Assembly: GCA_037957365.1 (NCBI GenBank)
Contig: JARHVA010000316.1
Coordinates: 1,798,001-1,862,000, forward strand
Direction: 5' to 3'
Source of the DNA: Torreya grandis
Lineage: Eukaryota; Streptophyta; Pinopsida; Cupressales; Taxaceae
Length of the DNA stretch: 64,000 bases
Part shown: positions 24,783-37,439 of the stretch, in pieces
How the letters are laid out: each line of letters begins with the position of its first letter
How positions within the stretch are numbered: position 1 is the stretch's first letter
Position numbers and translations under genes: made by a program
The notes under the pieces: generated by a model
The model's database searches: none
What the model was told of the DNA's origin: nothing
What the model saw: the letters and a program-made list of their open reading frames with translations, nothing else

Positions 24783-26642
24783 CTATTTGAGAAGACTTCT
24801 ACTTTTTAGCATTTTATTCCATATCACAAACCCCTGGGGTAATCCTGCCTGTTGAAGAAAGTTGGAATAATCAATGCTATGCATGTATTTGGCATAAATT
24901 ATTTCCCCCCACTCATTGTTGTTGTGAATCAGATTCCAACAAACTTTTGAGAGGAGGGATTTATTCATTTTCCTGATGAATCTTATATTAAGTCCACCAT
25001 GAGATTTTGGGAGACACACTTTTTACCATCTGACTAAAGACATTCTCTGTTTGTCTTCCACTCCCATCCATAAAAAATTACTTTGGATCTATTCCAAATT
25101 TTTAGTAAAATACGTAGGAATTTTAAAAAGAGACATGAAGTAAGTAGGAATACCTTGTAAGGATGTCTGAAGAAGTTGCAGCTTACCTGCACTACTGAGT
25201 AGTTTCCCCTTCCACCCAATAAGTTTCCTCTATGTACGTTCCACAATACCATTCCAAAAACTTGAAGATACCTCTTTGATCAAGAGTGGGAGACCTAGGT
25301 GGGTAGCTAGTAGGCTAGCCTCAACATAATCTAAGATATCAATGATTATATGTCTAAGTTCATTGGGAGTGTTGAAGAAGTACACATTGCTTTTCTAGAA
25401 ATTTATTCTTTGTCCTGAGTCTCTGGCATAATCATTAAGTATATTCTTCCATCTTTTAGTTTTGATCACCGATGAGATACCAAATAAGATGGTATCATCC
25501 ACAAACTACTGTATAACCATATGATGAAGGGAAGAGGCAGGTTTGATGCCTACTAGCTTTTTTGAAACTATATTAGCTTGTATGTATCTTCCCAGTGCCT
25601 CAGCCATAATGATGAATAGGTACAGGGAGAGAGGGTATCCCTAATGAATTCCTCTAAAGGAGGAGAAAAACCCTCTAGGAACACCATTAACCAGCACCAA
25701 GAATTTAGCAGAAGAGACTGCATTCCATAATAAGGAAGATAATTTATCATTAAACCCAAATTTTCTAATCACTTGGAATAGAAAAGTCCATGAGACTCTA
25801 TCATAAGCTTTGGATATATCAAGCTTGAGGGCCATCTCAAGGATTTTGATCTTATCCATGGAGTGGATAGTCTCATGTGTGGTGATCACATCATCAAGAA
25901 TCTATCTGCCTGCAATGAAACCTTTTTGAGCAGGAGAAATAATTTTGTCAAGCAAGGGTTGAATTCTCAAAACCAACATTTTAGTACATATCTTATACAC
26001 AGTGTTGCATAAGCTAATGGGTCTAAAATCATCAAGGTGTAAAGGTTGAGATTTTTTAGGAACAAGTACAATGAAGGTATTATTGACTTGTTTCAAAAGT
26101 TTTTTAGATCTAAAAAAATCATGAACTGCAGCCATGAGGTCCGCTCCAAAAATCTCCCAATATTCCTGAAAGAATATAGGAGGAAAGCCATCAAGACCCG
26201 AGGCTTTAAAAGAACCCATGGAGAATAAAATAACATGTACTTCTTCATCAGATACATGGTTTAACATTTCCATATTGTCTTCTTCTATTATCAAACAGGG
26301 GATTTTATCAATGAATTGACACATAGATCTATCAATTCTATCACTATTATTTTCTTTCGTAAGCATATTCTAAAAGAATACCCTGGCTTGATCCCCTATT
26401 TCATTATCCTCAATAATAATGTCTCCATTATCTAAGACAAGCTTAGTTATTGAGTTGTATTTTCTATGTTTCATAGCTGAGAGATGAAAAAATGCAGTGT
26501 TCCTATCACCCTCTTTGAGACATTGAACACGGGATTTTTGTTTCCAGAAAACCTCTTCCCTTTCCATCGAATTCTTCCATTCTGAAGATAGACTATTCTC
26601 TTCTTCTAAGGTACCCTTAGAGTCATCCTCTTGATCAATCAA
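24783..26642 (-). pseudogene. LINE ORF2, reverse transcriptase
   Basis: On the minus strand, WKQKSRVQCLKEGDRNTAFF leads in. Then come SMGSFKASGLDGFPPIFFQE, DDFRPISLCNTVYKICTKML, PAQKGFIAGR (after a stop, ALKLDISKAYDRVSWTFLF), LVNGVPRGFF and the catalytic FVDDTILFG at 25482-25508. The residue before FVDD is a stop where Gln is normal. Downstream, the thumb region contains GGLNIRFIRKMNKSLLSKVC (about 24960). In the family this enzyme copies the RNA at the nicked chromosomal site. Confidence 0.95.
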
Positions 26643-26879
26643 TTATTGAATAGCCTTGATTTTTCCCATTATATTTTTCTTCTGCTGGAAAACCTGCCCA
26701 ACATTGTATCTATTCTAGCCATAAACTTCTTGTTTAATTTGCTGGAGTTTCTTGACTATTCTAAACATGGGAGTACCTTGAATGGAAATATTCCACCATT
26801 GAGCCACCATTTGTCTAAAACCTTTGTGTTTAATCCACATAGCTTCAAAATGGAATGGAGGAGGTCTGTGATGTCCCTA

Positions 26880-27581
26880 ATCTCTCCAATTGAGGATAAT
26901 CAGGCAGTGGTCAGACATGGTTCTAGGTAGAGCATGTGCCTGCATATTTTGATAATCATTCCAGTTACTTGATATCAAAAATCTATCTAATTTAACTTGA
27001 ATCATTTGATCTCCTCTTCTTCTATTGGTCTAAGTCAAATTTTGGTGTTGTAGCTCTATGTCCAGTAATCCCTAATCATTGATGAATTCAACAAAGTCGA
27101 ACATGGTGTCCGAGTAATCAATAATTCCACCCTATTTTTCAAAAGGGTATAAAGGTGTGTTAAAATCTATTGCTAACATCCATTTATAATTTTGAAGATT
27201 ATTCCTATAGCTACTCAAATCTATCCATAATTTTTATCTCAAAGCTCTGTTATTCGGTGCATAAACATTTACCAACGTCCAGTTCAAGGAATTCATGGAA
27301 AAATTGGTAATAAAAAGGTGCTTATGATGGGCCATAAGATATCTTTGGATTTTATCACTATTCCACATAGTGACAATCCCTCCTGAAGCCCCTTCAGCAA
27401 GACTAATACAAAAAGTTGCCTTAGGCCATATATAGTCAGTAATTTTTGCAAAATTCTCCTCTTTCATCTTGACATCTTGGAGTAATAGAATATCTAGTTT
27501 ATTAACTAAAATGTAGTTTTTAATCTCAAGCTGCTTTGAGGGACTGTTAAAGCCCCTCAAATTCCATGATAATATTCTCAT
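26880..27581 (-). pseudogene. LINE ORF2, N-terminal AP-like endonuclease
   Basis: ORF2 starts at ATG 27581 with MRILSWNLRGFNSPSKQLEI, a classic plant L1 ORF2 start including the catalytic Asn. The usual LQETK motif reads LLQDVK, so the catalytic Glu is Asp. NVYAPN is present, then LAIDFN (usually GDFN), and the essential SDH motif appears as MSDHCLIIL at about 26900. The domain nicks target DNA to start integration. Frame breaks lie near 27230 and 27130. Confidence 0.92.
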
Positions 27582-27599
27582 TTAGAGAGTTTGGAGGGT

Positions 27600-29113
27600 T
27601 GGGACTCTAGTGTTTTCTATTTTCCACTGGCAATCTCCCTAGCAATCTCTCTTTGTCTTGTTTCCCTAAGGGTTGGCCTCCCTTGTTTGGGCTCAGTACC
27701 AACATCTGCATATTTTTTACCTTTTTAGATCTTTTTCTTTGGGTTAACCCATTCTTCCTATTCATTACTGCCATCTTGTCCTACTACCCCTGTTGCCAAG
27801 TAGTTTCCTACCTAGCCTCCATCTTCCAGATCATGAAAAAAGTCTGTATTTGACTGTGGATCTGGTACTCATTGAGTGTGACTTTTAGGTGTTACTTCTT
27901 CTTGTCCAATCCTTGAAACTGTGTCATCTTCATTGACTTCCTTTAGGAAAAGTTCCCCTCCTGCCCCTTCCTTAAACATATTAGTCTATTTTTCTAAAGT
28001 GTAGGCTGTGTTAAATTTGGCCTTGTGACTGTCATCAGATACTAAATTCTCCTTTGGGACCTCTTTTCCCTCACTACTGATGATATCCTCATTTCTCTTC
28101 TCTTCCTCTCCTTCTTCTGTAGCCTTCTAACTATTATCTAATCCTATATTTTTCTTTGGGACAACTTCACCTTCCCTGCTATGGGTAGCCTCCTTTCCCT
28201 TCCCCTCCTCTCCTTTTCCTGTATTGTCAGGAATTTCCACATTATTCTCTATTTCCTACTTGTTGTTTGCTTACTCCTCCTCTACATTCTGGGAATCCTC
28301 TTTCATCCCCCTTTGCTTCACTTTGCATTGTGTCATTATATGTCCCTTCTTCTTACATATTTGATAGAAAGTGGTAGCATTCTCATAAGTAATTGGCTGT
28401 ATCCAGGTTCCATATTTAGAGTTAAGCTCAATGGATGTAGGGAGAGTCTTATTTATTTCAACATTAACACAGAGTCTAGCAAACACACATCTAGACTTAG
28501 TTCTGGTTATATGATCTGAGGTGACATATTGACCAATAGAATTGCCAATGGCTGTGAATATTTTTTCATCCCAAAATTCCAAAAGGAATCTTGGTAATCT
28601 TACCCAAGAAGGTGCTATCTTATTGAGGTCCAAGTTAGGATCAAATCCTAGTTTCCATGGGAATAAGGCTAGAGAATGTGGTCCAAATAGCCAAGGACCT
28701 CTAACAAGGGTAACGATCATGTCCTCCCTGTTCATAAATCTAAAAAGGAATAGACCTCTAGCCATGGCTGTGATTGAAACACTACCTTTGACTTTCCACC
28801 TAAACAAAATCCATCTTCTAAGTATTTTTATATTAGGACAGAAAGAAAAAAACTTACCAACCAGCATAAGGTCCATGGATGCCACTATTTCCTCCACCAG
28901 ATCATCTAGGATACTCAACACCTTGCCCTCTGAGAGAACAGGGAGGCTCAACATGCCTTTCGATGGACACATTTTTTCATCTAATAGTGCCTTCTTCCAT
29001 CTGTTGGATGGACTATCCCCTAATAGATTCTTGGACAAATCCCTAGAGGTATTGCTACCCACAGTGACCTCCATTAGATCCGTGGTCCCACCTGTCACAC
29101 TCAGGGGGCCCAA
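27600..29113 (-). pseudogene. LINE ORF1 (DUF4283-like with zinc knuckle)
   Basis: A 280-codon open stretch at 28271-29113, the longest clean frame in the window, encodes the RNA-binding ORF1 protein. It shows FRWKVKGSVSITAMARGLFL and FRFMNREDMIVTLVRGPWLF, then PNLDLNKIAPSWVRLPRFLL, the core of the DUF4283 domain. A zinc knuckle follows, written YQICKKKGHIMTQC, in which the first Cys is Tyr. An acidic and Lys-rich tail continues through a few stops to about 27600 (for example KEVPKENLVSDDSHKAKF). The 196-codon plus-strand frame at 28542-29132 is antisense shadow. Confidence 0.88.
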
Positions 29114-29170
29114 CCAGGTGGGAAAAAACTAGTTTCAAATATTGTCCACACGCTTCACTCCTATGCTCCT

Positions 29171-32100
29171 CTGGCTGTTTAATTTTTTATATTGTTGATA
29201 ATGTAAGACCACAATACAAAAATAATATAAAAATAACCCAATTCAAGTTGATCAAATCCATCGATAGAGAAAATGAGACAATCCTCAATCAATGGTTGAT
29301 TCAAGGTACTAAAAATATGGTTGAATGCACACACAGATCAAGCAATACATGCTTACAACCAAATAAACTTGATGCTAATTGTAGTGTAGAGGGTTCTCAA
29401 GCCAAGCTATAGTTTGATGCAGACATTGAATTTGGGGAATTGATAAGAGAGTTATAATTGAAATATTAATATAGGATCAATTGAGCATGAATATTTCATT
29501 AACATAAACATGTACTAAATCAATTCCTTGACTCAATAAGTACTAGAATATTTAGGGTTTATAAAAAATGCATGCATTACATCTTTATCACATCTAAATT
29601 TAGTGTCCATTCATTTTATCACATGGACTATTCTAATCTATACAATTATGATGAAATTATATAAGTGACATTAAAAGAACCTTACTCATTTATATATTAC
29701 AAATATAATTAATATTAATGACAAAACAAAACAAGAACACTTTTATGATTGTGTAAGAAAAATTTGTAGGGATTTATAAAGTTGGAAAAATCAAATTCAA
29801 TAACAGTTAATACTATTTGTTCTCTAATGGCCACAAAAAGGTAATGGATGGTGTCTAATCAAAATATGAGAAAATAAATGACATATAACACATTTACATC
29901 CTTTTATTTAGGTAAATTCTTTGGATGAGAGAGAAACAAACACAAAGCTTATTTTCATTGATTTATATGATGTGAAATTGAGTCGAGACAAAGCCTCATG
30001 GGTATTCATGTTACACATCTATCCTTATTATATATTTTCTATAAAATGAAATAAAATCTCAAAATTTACCTTGTCCCATTTAATTTAAATTTCTCCTCAA
30101 ATTTTTATAACAATTGTAATATACGGTTATCATCAATAATTACAATATAACCCCTAATCCAAAAAATTAATAGGGTATTACCTTGATTTTAATGTTTTAA
30201 CTATTATATTTAACAGCTTAGTTCAAATCCATAGAATAGGCTTATATTATGTTGTATCCTTAACATCATCCAAAATAAATATATGTTTAACAAAAAATTC
30301 ATATTTTTTACTGTGTTTACAGAAACCATACATTTAAAAAGAGATTTAAGGAATTTTCCTGAAATTACAATAATAGTATATTTAAAAAATCTTCATAGTT
30401 TTTTCCATGTATTTACAAAGATGGTACATATTTAACAAAGTCTTTTGAAGTTTTCTATACTATATGCAAAAAAATGAAGCATTTAATTAAATATTTTGAA
30501 GTGGTTTACCTTGTATTTATAGAGATTATATATCAAATGACATCTTTACAAATTATACCTGATATATGTGGGTGGGTTTCACACCATGATGGAACTAAGA
30601 GAATGTGGGAAGCTCAATAAAATGGTGGTAAAATATATAAATCTGAGGCCCAATCAAGTATGTAAAGTGGTAATGTGGAGATTTGAGGTACACGGTTTTC
30701 TATGTGTAATGGAAGCAAGTGGTTTTATGAGGAGGAAAGTAGAGAAACTATAGAGTGCACTATTTATAATGAGAATGGTTTGGTGTAGTTTATTTACAGT
30801 CAAATAAATTTATCTTGAGGGATTGTTGGAAAAAATTACACTGAAGACTACAAAAAACTAATAATAAAGGCAAAAAAAAACCCCACATTAAAACCATAGT
30901 TAATCTACACAATACATAGTGATCGTGAATGGAATGTAGTACTCACAATGGGCACTCACCTTTAGAAAAATATGAAGGATTTATAAAAACCATCCTTGTA
31001 ATTGCCAGTACGCTTCTCACCATCTTAGTTTCATAGGAAAATGCCACTTTGGAAATGTGACGCTCTATCAATATAGAATGTCACTTAAAAAATGTGATGA
31101 GCTCTATCAAAATGGAATGCAAAATTCGGGGGTAAATTGAATCAATGGTCAACTTGATATTCTCACCCTTTATTTCCCACCTAGGTGGTTAACCATGATA
31201 GTTAATCATGTGCTTAACTTCTATGGGTTACCATGACTATGGGTTATGTGACTATGGTTTACTATGGTTTAAAGTCATCGAATTTACCAATGAGGATCAG
31301 TGATGACTAGCACGTACTGAGAGTTAGTGCATATTGATTAAGCTCATCAGGTATAATGGGCCTTCTTTGCATAATGTGTGGACTCAACCCATTCTCATTA
31401 GTTCAAAGTCTTGTACATTATCATTTCAATCCCACCATGTCATATGCATGTTATCATTTCCTTCTAATCGTAAATGAGCTAACTTTGTGGGAGTTTAGTG
31501 GCACAACTAAGAGGCGTCAAAATCATCCCTATTTTGGTAAGACAAATCCTTTAGCCTCAATTTGTGTTCCCAACTTATCACTGACATATTTTATTCTATC
31601 ATGTTTATAACTTGTAGCAACACCTAAAATTTTTAGATACAAATAAATTTCCCTAATTTATGTTTACTTTTCATGTTTTGTATTGATAAATTTGATATAT
31701 GTACTTACAATAATTTAAAGGGAATAGGTTAGATTTAAAATGAGCCTAGACAAATCACATGTTTGACTTTAAAAAAATATCATATAAACCAACATTTCAA
31801 AGCTCTAAGAGTTTACTTTTTGTAGACATAGGTATCATGAGCATCCTATGAAATTCGAGAAACCCTTTAAAGGGTCTGCACGTGTAAAAATAGTGAATCT
31901 ATAAAAAAGCTCAACTATACTTGAGTGAGATTTTTTACTTGCTTGGTGCACATGATGGGAATCACTTATCCTTGATCTATTCAATTATCCATTTAAAAAA
32001 TATTAAAATCATATTCAAAATTTCATTTAAAGAACTATTCATAAAACAAGAGTCATGATGTGGTTTAGTACCTCTTATTAAGAAGAATATTTTGAGTGAA

Positions 32101-33040
32101 AGAGTTTTGATAAGAATTATAAACTCAATAGTTCAAGGTGAATAATTTCTCTACAAAAGTGTTTGGGTAAGATCCTAGTGGGCAGGACCATCAATTTACC
32201 ATAAGTGATTGTGGAAAATTCATCAGGGATAGTCGTTGCGGCTTGATTATTATTACTAAAACTATATGTGACTATATGATTTATAACTTAGAATTAGTAG
32301 CTTGATATCATTTTATGGCTTAGTGTTTCATTTTTTTATGGTACTCATGGGCAATTCATGATGAGGCCACATTATGCTTATCTTAATATTATTGCTATTG
32401 TGGCTATTAGTAGCCACATGTATCACCTTGAAAACTGCAAAGAGTTTTATTGAAAAATTTGTGACCTAACATAACTACATTCAATTAATATAAAGATAAT
32501 ACCAAAATATTAATATTAGAGGTGATATAGATATAAATATTATTATAAATGTTTTATATTAAAACCATTCATCCCCATACATGCACATTTTGTCAAACAC
32601 TTGACTTCATAATTATAGAGATTCAATCAATTGCATTAATAAAATGGATTATAATTCATAATTTTTGCCATAATTGATTTTATTGAATACATTAACAAGG
32701 AGGAAAACAATAAACTTTTCACTTGTAGGGATTACAAAAACTTATGTCTTACAAGTAGCATACACAGTGACTTACAGACTAAGAAGAATGAAAATAATAC
32801 AATCTGGTCTTGATCTCCAAATTCTAGTAGAGGAGTTCTTACATTCAGTCTCCATCTTGAAACATATCATATTTATTCCCCTTTTGTTCCTCTTTTTATT
32901 TTGTCCCAAAATCTATCATGAATTATGTCTAAAACCCTGATAATCATCTAACTATTCACCTTTTGTCTACCAAGAACTAGTAAATTTTTTACCAAAAGTC
33001 TGCCCCCTATACATGTTAATTTTTTAGTTATTTTCAACTT
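29171..33040. other. Unassigned AT-rich region
   Basis: No coding family, RNA gene or repeat array was recognised on either strand. It contains poly-A and poly-T runs and only short frames (60-90 codons) of no apparent family. It may be old, unrecognisable transposon sequence. Confidence 0.4.
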
Positions 33041-34230
33041 CTATCTCATGGATGAAAAATCATCATCAACATATGTTAGAATTGTCATAAAAATCAACCA
33101 CTCCTCTACACACCTTTTGAACTTGAGTGGTTCACTCTCTTCACTTGCAACATCAAGTTCTTCCACACATACTTGAATTGATATCAAATTTGGTTGGACT
33201 ATTTCATCCATATCCATACTACAAGCTTGTTCCACATCAAGATTTGGATTCTCAAAGACTTCACCATTTTTACTAGTCTTTAGGATAGTTTTTAGTTTTT
33301 CTTGTGATAACTCTTCTTCCTCCACATATTGTAATTAATATTTCACCTGCATCTCTTTGAGAATAAACTTGTTCTTATGCTTTAACACTCTCTCTTATTT
33401 CCATAAAGTCTTGAATATAATCCTCCAGAGTTGAAACATCATCACCAACCAGATATTCATTTATCACTACCATATCAATCACTTGGTCAACTTCTTCACT
33501 CTATTTCTCATACAAATGAGCATGTTGGACTACACCACACTTAGTCTTTATCTTGTTGTCATCTCTATATTTAGACCTGCACAATGAACAACCACATTAG
33601 GGAAATAAGAGTTCTCACAAAAAAATTATTAATCACTTCATCATGCCCCAAGGACATGTCCAACTCCTCTTCAATCCTTTCATGCTTCTCATGTTTTTCA
33701 CTCTCATAATGGACTTATAATGGCCCATTATCAACAACTATCAAGGTTGTTTTTAGCTCATCCATACCTATGATTTTAGCTTCTTCACATGGTTAAACCT
33801 CCAATATCATATCCTTGTGTGCACTTACTTACACAACTTCCTCATACAATGCTTCCATCATGGAAACTTACAACTCTATTTAGTTGTACTATTCCCTCAC
33901 TTGCAACTCTACATGGATTTAATATTCCTTCATCTCAATTGGTTCATTTACAGGAACATGAATCATTCATTGGTTATCCTCAACCCTTCTACCATCCAAA
34001 ATAAAAATGACAAGTTCATCGCCATAATGAACCAAGGACAATTCAAAATTTTCCCACTCATATAACTTCACAATCTCTTGCCCATCATCGCATAATGGGT
34101 CTCTATCTTTCAGTGAACAATGTATCACCTCCACATCATCTTTCTTGAGGATGTCTTCCTCTATGGTCTACTCACAACACCAATATATCATGTTGTTGTG
34201 AAAATCATAATTTGGTTATACATATAGAAT
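33041..34230 (-). pseudogene. Decayed acidic reading frame of unknown family
   Basis: Minus-strand reading gives coding-like text in two or three shifting frames. Pieces are LKDRDPLCDDGQEIVKLYEW, SLVHYGDELVIFILDGRRVE, KIIGMDELKTTLIVVDNGPL, ERIEEELDMSLGHDEVINNF and, in the last 94 open codons (33041-33325), EEEELSQEKLKTILKTSKNG with DMDEIVQPNLISIQVCVEEL. It is rich in Glu and Asp and lacks membrane segments. It ends close to the LTR at 34322, so it belongs to the older DNA that the Tat element landed in. I do not recognise the family; a gag-like or plant-specific acidic protein are both possible. Confidence 0.35.
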
Positions 34231-34321
34231 CCTCATCTCCTTTTTGCCTTCTAAGACAACTTGATCTTAGGTACACATATGCACCTCCATGCTACTTCTC
34301 AAAGTAATTTTTAGTTTCCCA

Positions 34322-35530
34322 TGATTTAAATATTTTGATAATGTTGGAGTCTTATTCCTAATTTAGTTAAAGGTCTAAGTTGAATATATAAGTAAATAAT
34401 ATTAAAATAAATATAGTATTAATTTGTATAATTTATTTGACCTTTATAGATTTCTAAAAATAGTAATGAAAGAGGATAAATTTAATTTAGCTTAAAACTA
34501 AGCTAATATAGCTAAGATATAGGTTGATACCAGTTATGCAAGACTGAGATAGTGTCATGAACTAGGACTTGGATTTCATTTAGTGAAAGGATAGGAGCAC
34601 CAAAATCATGACACTTTGAGGTCTGATGCTATAGTTTAGGTCCTACCATTATTGTCCAAAATGATCACAAAGATCTGAATTTTTTGAGTTTTATCCGCTA
34701 TCCCTTTATGATCCCGCCTGTGAAATTTTTGATCCTAAATATTGACAGAGCTCCTTTTAGAGTTGATTTAATCTCCAACCCTAGACATTCATATTACTCG
34801 AATAAAATTTGAGAAAGTGGGGGGGAATTAGTGTGTGTAAGATGCACTGAATGTGTATCTACACCCCTTATGTGGGCATGCTACCTACATACCAATACTT
34901 CAAAGAGGGATCAATCCATATGTAGTTTTCCCACTTGATGTGCTTTTTTTAATAGTGTTATATGGATGCAAAAATTATTAATTAGGGGTGTTTGAGGTGT
35001 CTAGGGATTAGTGTGAGGGTTTGAATCTATTGGTAGCTATATTGGATGGTTGTATGTAGAGAATAGGGAAATTTTCCTTGGTGGTCTTTCTTGTATTTTT
35101 GCTTATTTTAAAAAAAATTTCCACCCTTTTTAAATTAACTTTGAATGAGATTTTATAGATATCTATTGGTCATGGGTTAAATGCATTCACTCTAGGCTAA
35201 CATAATAAAAAAGAGGAATTGGAAGGAAAAATCATCTGGGTTCAAAATGTGATTAGTTAACAGCACTAGAAATGGGACACCCTATGGTCCATTGCTATAG
35301 TCCAACCCCAATGCTCCTATCTTATAGGATAGGGACCTGAAGAGATTCAATAATCATGGAAAATGAGGTTTGGCTAAGCTAGAATAAGGTCTTGGAATTC
35401 TATGGATGATTGAGAATCAATAAAAAGGTACCTAGAAGGGTCAAGAGAGTATGCAAGAGGGACCTATGGGTTGGGTGTCACAAGACACACTCAAGCTACC
35501 ACTTTTGATATTTTATATGACTACATTCCC
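34322..35530 (-). repeat. 3' LTR of the old Tat element
   Basis: On the minus strand it starts TGTAGTCATATAAAAT after a polypurine tract and ends AAATCA. Its inner 1 kb aligns with 62963-64000 (shared landmarks: GGAGTCTTATTC, GTCATGAACTAGGA, GTAAGATGCACTGAA, CTACATACCAATACT). A TATA-like CTATAAAATC lies near 35150-35160 on the minus strand. By eye the two copies differ at roughly one site in five, with small indels. Confidence 0.75.
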
Positions 35531-35538
35531 CCCCTTTA
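35531..35538 (-). promoter_or_regulatory. Polypurine tract of the old Tat element
   Basis: On the minus strand a purine run (AAAGGGGGGG and the following bases) sits directly before the LTR start TGTAGTC. The same arrangement, AAAGGGGGGCCAAA before TGTAGTC, appears on the plus strand at 50685-50698. Confidence 0.65.
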
Positions 35539-35563
35539 TGACTTAAGAGAGGATGATTAGTAT
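35539..35563 (-). repeat. Short end of an LTR-like segment split by the gag-only element
   Basis: This piece plus 43389-44560 together match, in inverted orientation, the sequence at about 50870-52031. Its last bases on the minus strand, CTTAAGTCA, correspond to the CA end of the LTR at 52031. The gag-only element separates the two pieces. Confidence 0.7.
35559..35563. repeat. Target-site duplication AGTAT (left)
   Basis: AGTAT at the left edge of the gag-only element, repeated at 43389-43393. The empty-site paralog near 52.0 kb contains it once, between GATGATT and CATGTTAG in the matching orientation. Confidence 0.88.
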
Positions 35564-35714
35564 TTTTGGTTGAATATTTTATCGATTAGCGTACTGATAA
35601 ACAAAATAGGTATGATCAGCCAAAGTAGGAAGATTAGTCATCCAAATGTGTAGGTTTACCACATCAGAAGGGGATTGATCTCTCCTCTCATCAAGGGAAG
35701 GTTCCCTATAGGTA

Positions 35715-35715
<1 letters not shown>

Positions 35716-35775
<60 letters not shown>
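35716..35775. repeat. (TA)n microsatellite in the left LTR
   Basis: About 60 bases of alternating T and A. The matching run in the other LTR (40554-40624) is about 11 bases longer. Confidence 0.95.
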
Positions 35776-35781
<6 letters not shown>

Positions 35782-36390
35782 AAATAATACTCAAGGGTAG
35801 GACAAACCATCCATCTCTCTTTTTTCATAGATGATGCATGCGGATCAAAGGAAAAACTCAAGGGAAATGATAGATTGCACTCCTCTTCTTTCAGAAGTAC
35901 TATTTAGCAAACCACAAGAATACTCCTGGTAGTAACAAAAAAATATAGCAAAGGACATAGTAACCAACAAATTGAGATGCAACATAAAGTCTCCACCTAG
36001 CTTACTCAAGAGTAAGATACGAAGGAAAATGAGGGCACAAAGTCATCCCAAGGTCCTTTACATAGAAATGAAAAGAAAACACACTAAAGGCCATTATGGG
36101 GGCACAAAGTCTCTCCATAGTTGACTCTTCAGGACACCTTCCTGACTACTTTCACCAATTTTGCTTGTTGAATTAAAGGAATAGAAAATATATCAAGGAA
36201 AAAGACATAAGAACAGTTTCCCCAACAAAAAAGATATTACAGCACAAAGTCTAAAAAATCACTTGATTTCTTATTCCAATAACAAAATATGATCAACAAT
36301 CTGAGCTCAAATTCTTAGTAATGCCTTTCAATTTGGGTAGAGTTTCATTTTTGATTATCAAAAAGAGATATATTTACTATCAAAGAGAGT

Positions 36391-36402
36391 CCCTTATATA
36401 GC
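36391..36402 (-). promoter_or_regulatory. TATA box of the gag-only element LTR
   Basis: Minus strand GGCTATATAAGG, conserved in both LTRs (the other at 41241-41252). It is a good match to plant TATA boxes. In the 5' LTR it would drive a transcript entering the gag region at about 40.1 kb. Confidence 0.6.
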
Positions 36403-37439
36403 CTCTTCAAGCAGGACTCGAGAACAGTAACACATCATGTTGCGTTGAAAACTGTTAGGAAGATAGGCTAGAAATTAGGGGCATCTACCCATTTGTTTTT
36501 CTCAATGCAGAGAAACAAGTCATGCTATTGAAAGTTTGCAACTTTCAATGTCCACCTATTGATCTGATCCTTCTCCATCGTTCCTCCTTTTCTAGTTAAT
36601 TGAATCAGGTCCTAGATTCAATTTGTTGTTTTATTCCTTCCTCGCTTCCTATTGGTCTTGGCCTTAAAGCCTATGAATGAATTTGAGACTATAGATTCAA
36701 AGGATCAATGGCTATTTTATGATCTTTAAAATTGACGTTCACGCACCCATCACTACATTTTCAATGGCTAGTTCACTGTCTTGAATTTGATGTCTTCAGG
36801 TGCGTCACCCCTTGGTCCTTCTTTGGCTTTCCTATTTTGCATCCTACCAAAGGGAAGGCGACCTTTCAAATTTCTAGTTTTACATCTTCTTGAAGGGAAG
36901 ATGACCATTTAATTTGGCAGTCGAGAGTCCCCCGCAAGGGCACTTGCCCTTCGGGGTCCTTCGATGGCCTTTTCCTTAGAGTCTTCAGGGACATTTCCCA
37001 TGGATATTTCTTGTGGACAATTCCCATGGGCATTTTCTCTAAGCTTTCTTCACAGGCATTTTCCCACAGACAAGAAGTCCACTGAAATTTCTAACAGATA
37101 AAAAGTCCATGAAATCATTCTGTTTGCCTTGGTCTTTGTGAATTCCTTCAGAATTTCCTCCCACAGCTTCTCCCATAGACAAAAAGTTTGTGAGAATTAT
37201 CATTTTGTTCTTTGGCTTTGAAAAAATCCTCTGGTCTTTCTTCTCGTAGCCAATCTAAATTATTTTAGACTTTTTGTCTGAAGGAATTCCTTCAGACAAA
37301 AGTCTGAAAGAATTATGCCTTTGTCTACCTTAAACAAATTTTTTGAAAGAATTTACCTTTGCGGCCTTCTTTGAAAATGACCCTTTCAAAGGGTACTTTT
37401 GTTGACCAAGTTCCCTCCACAAGGGCACTTGTCCTTAGG

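Larger units (their letters stand above)
23035..29170 (-). mobile_element. Plant L1-type LINE, near full length
   Basis: A non-LTR retrotransposon on the minus strand with ORF1 (29113 to about 27600) and ORF2 (27581-23349) in the standard order. A 3' untranslated part follows (about 23348-23035), ending near GGTTTACCACC and AATCAATCAAAA. No LTRs are present. Coverage of every ORF1 and ORF2 domain suggests it was inserted nearly complete, which is uncommon for LINEs. A target-site duplication and a clear poly(A) tail could not be defined, so both ends are approximate. Stops and small frameshifts make it inactive. Confidence 0.9.

Noticed and set aside
28542..29132. 196-codon plus-strand frame
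   Set aside because: It is antisense to LINE ORF1, whose minus-strand protein has recognisable domains.
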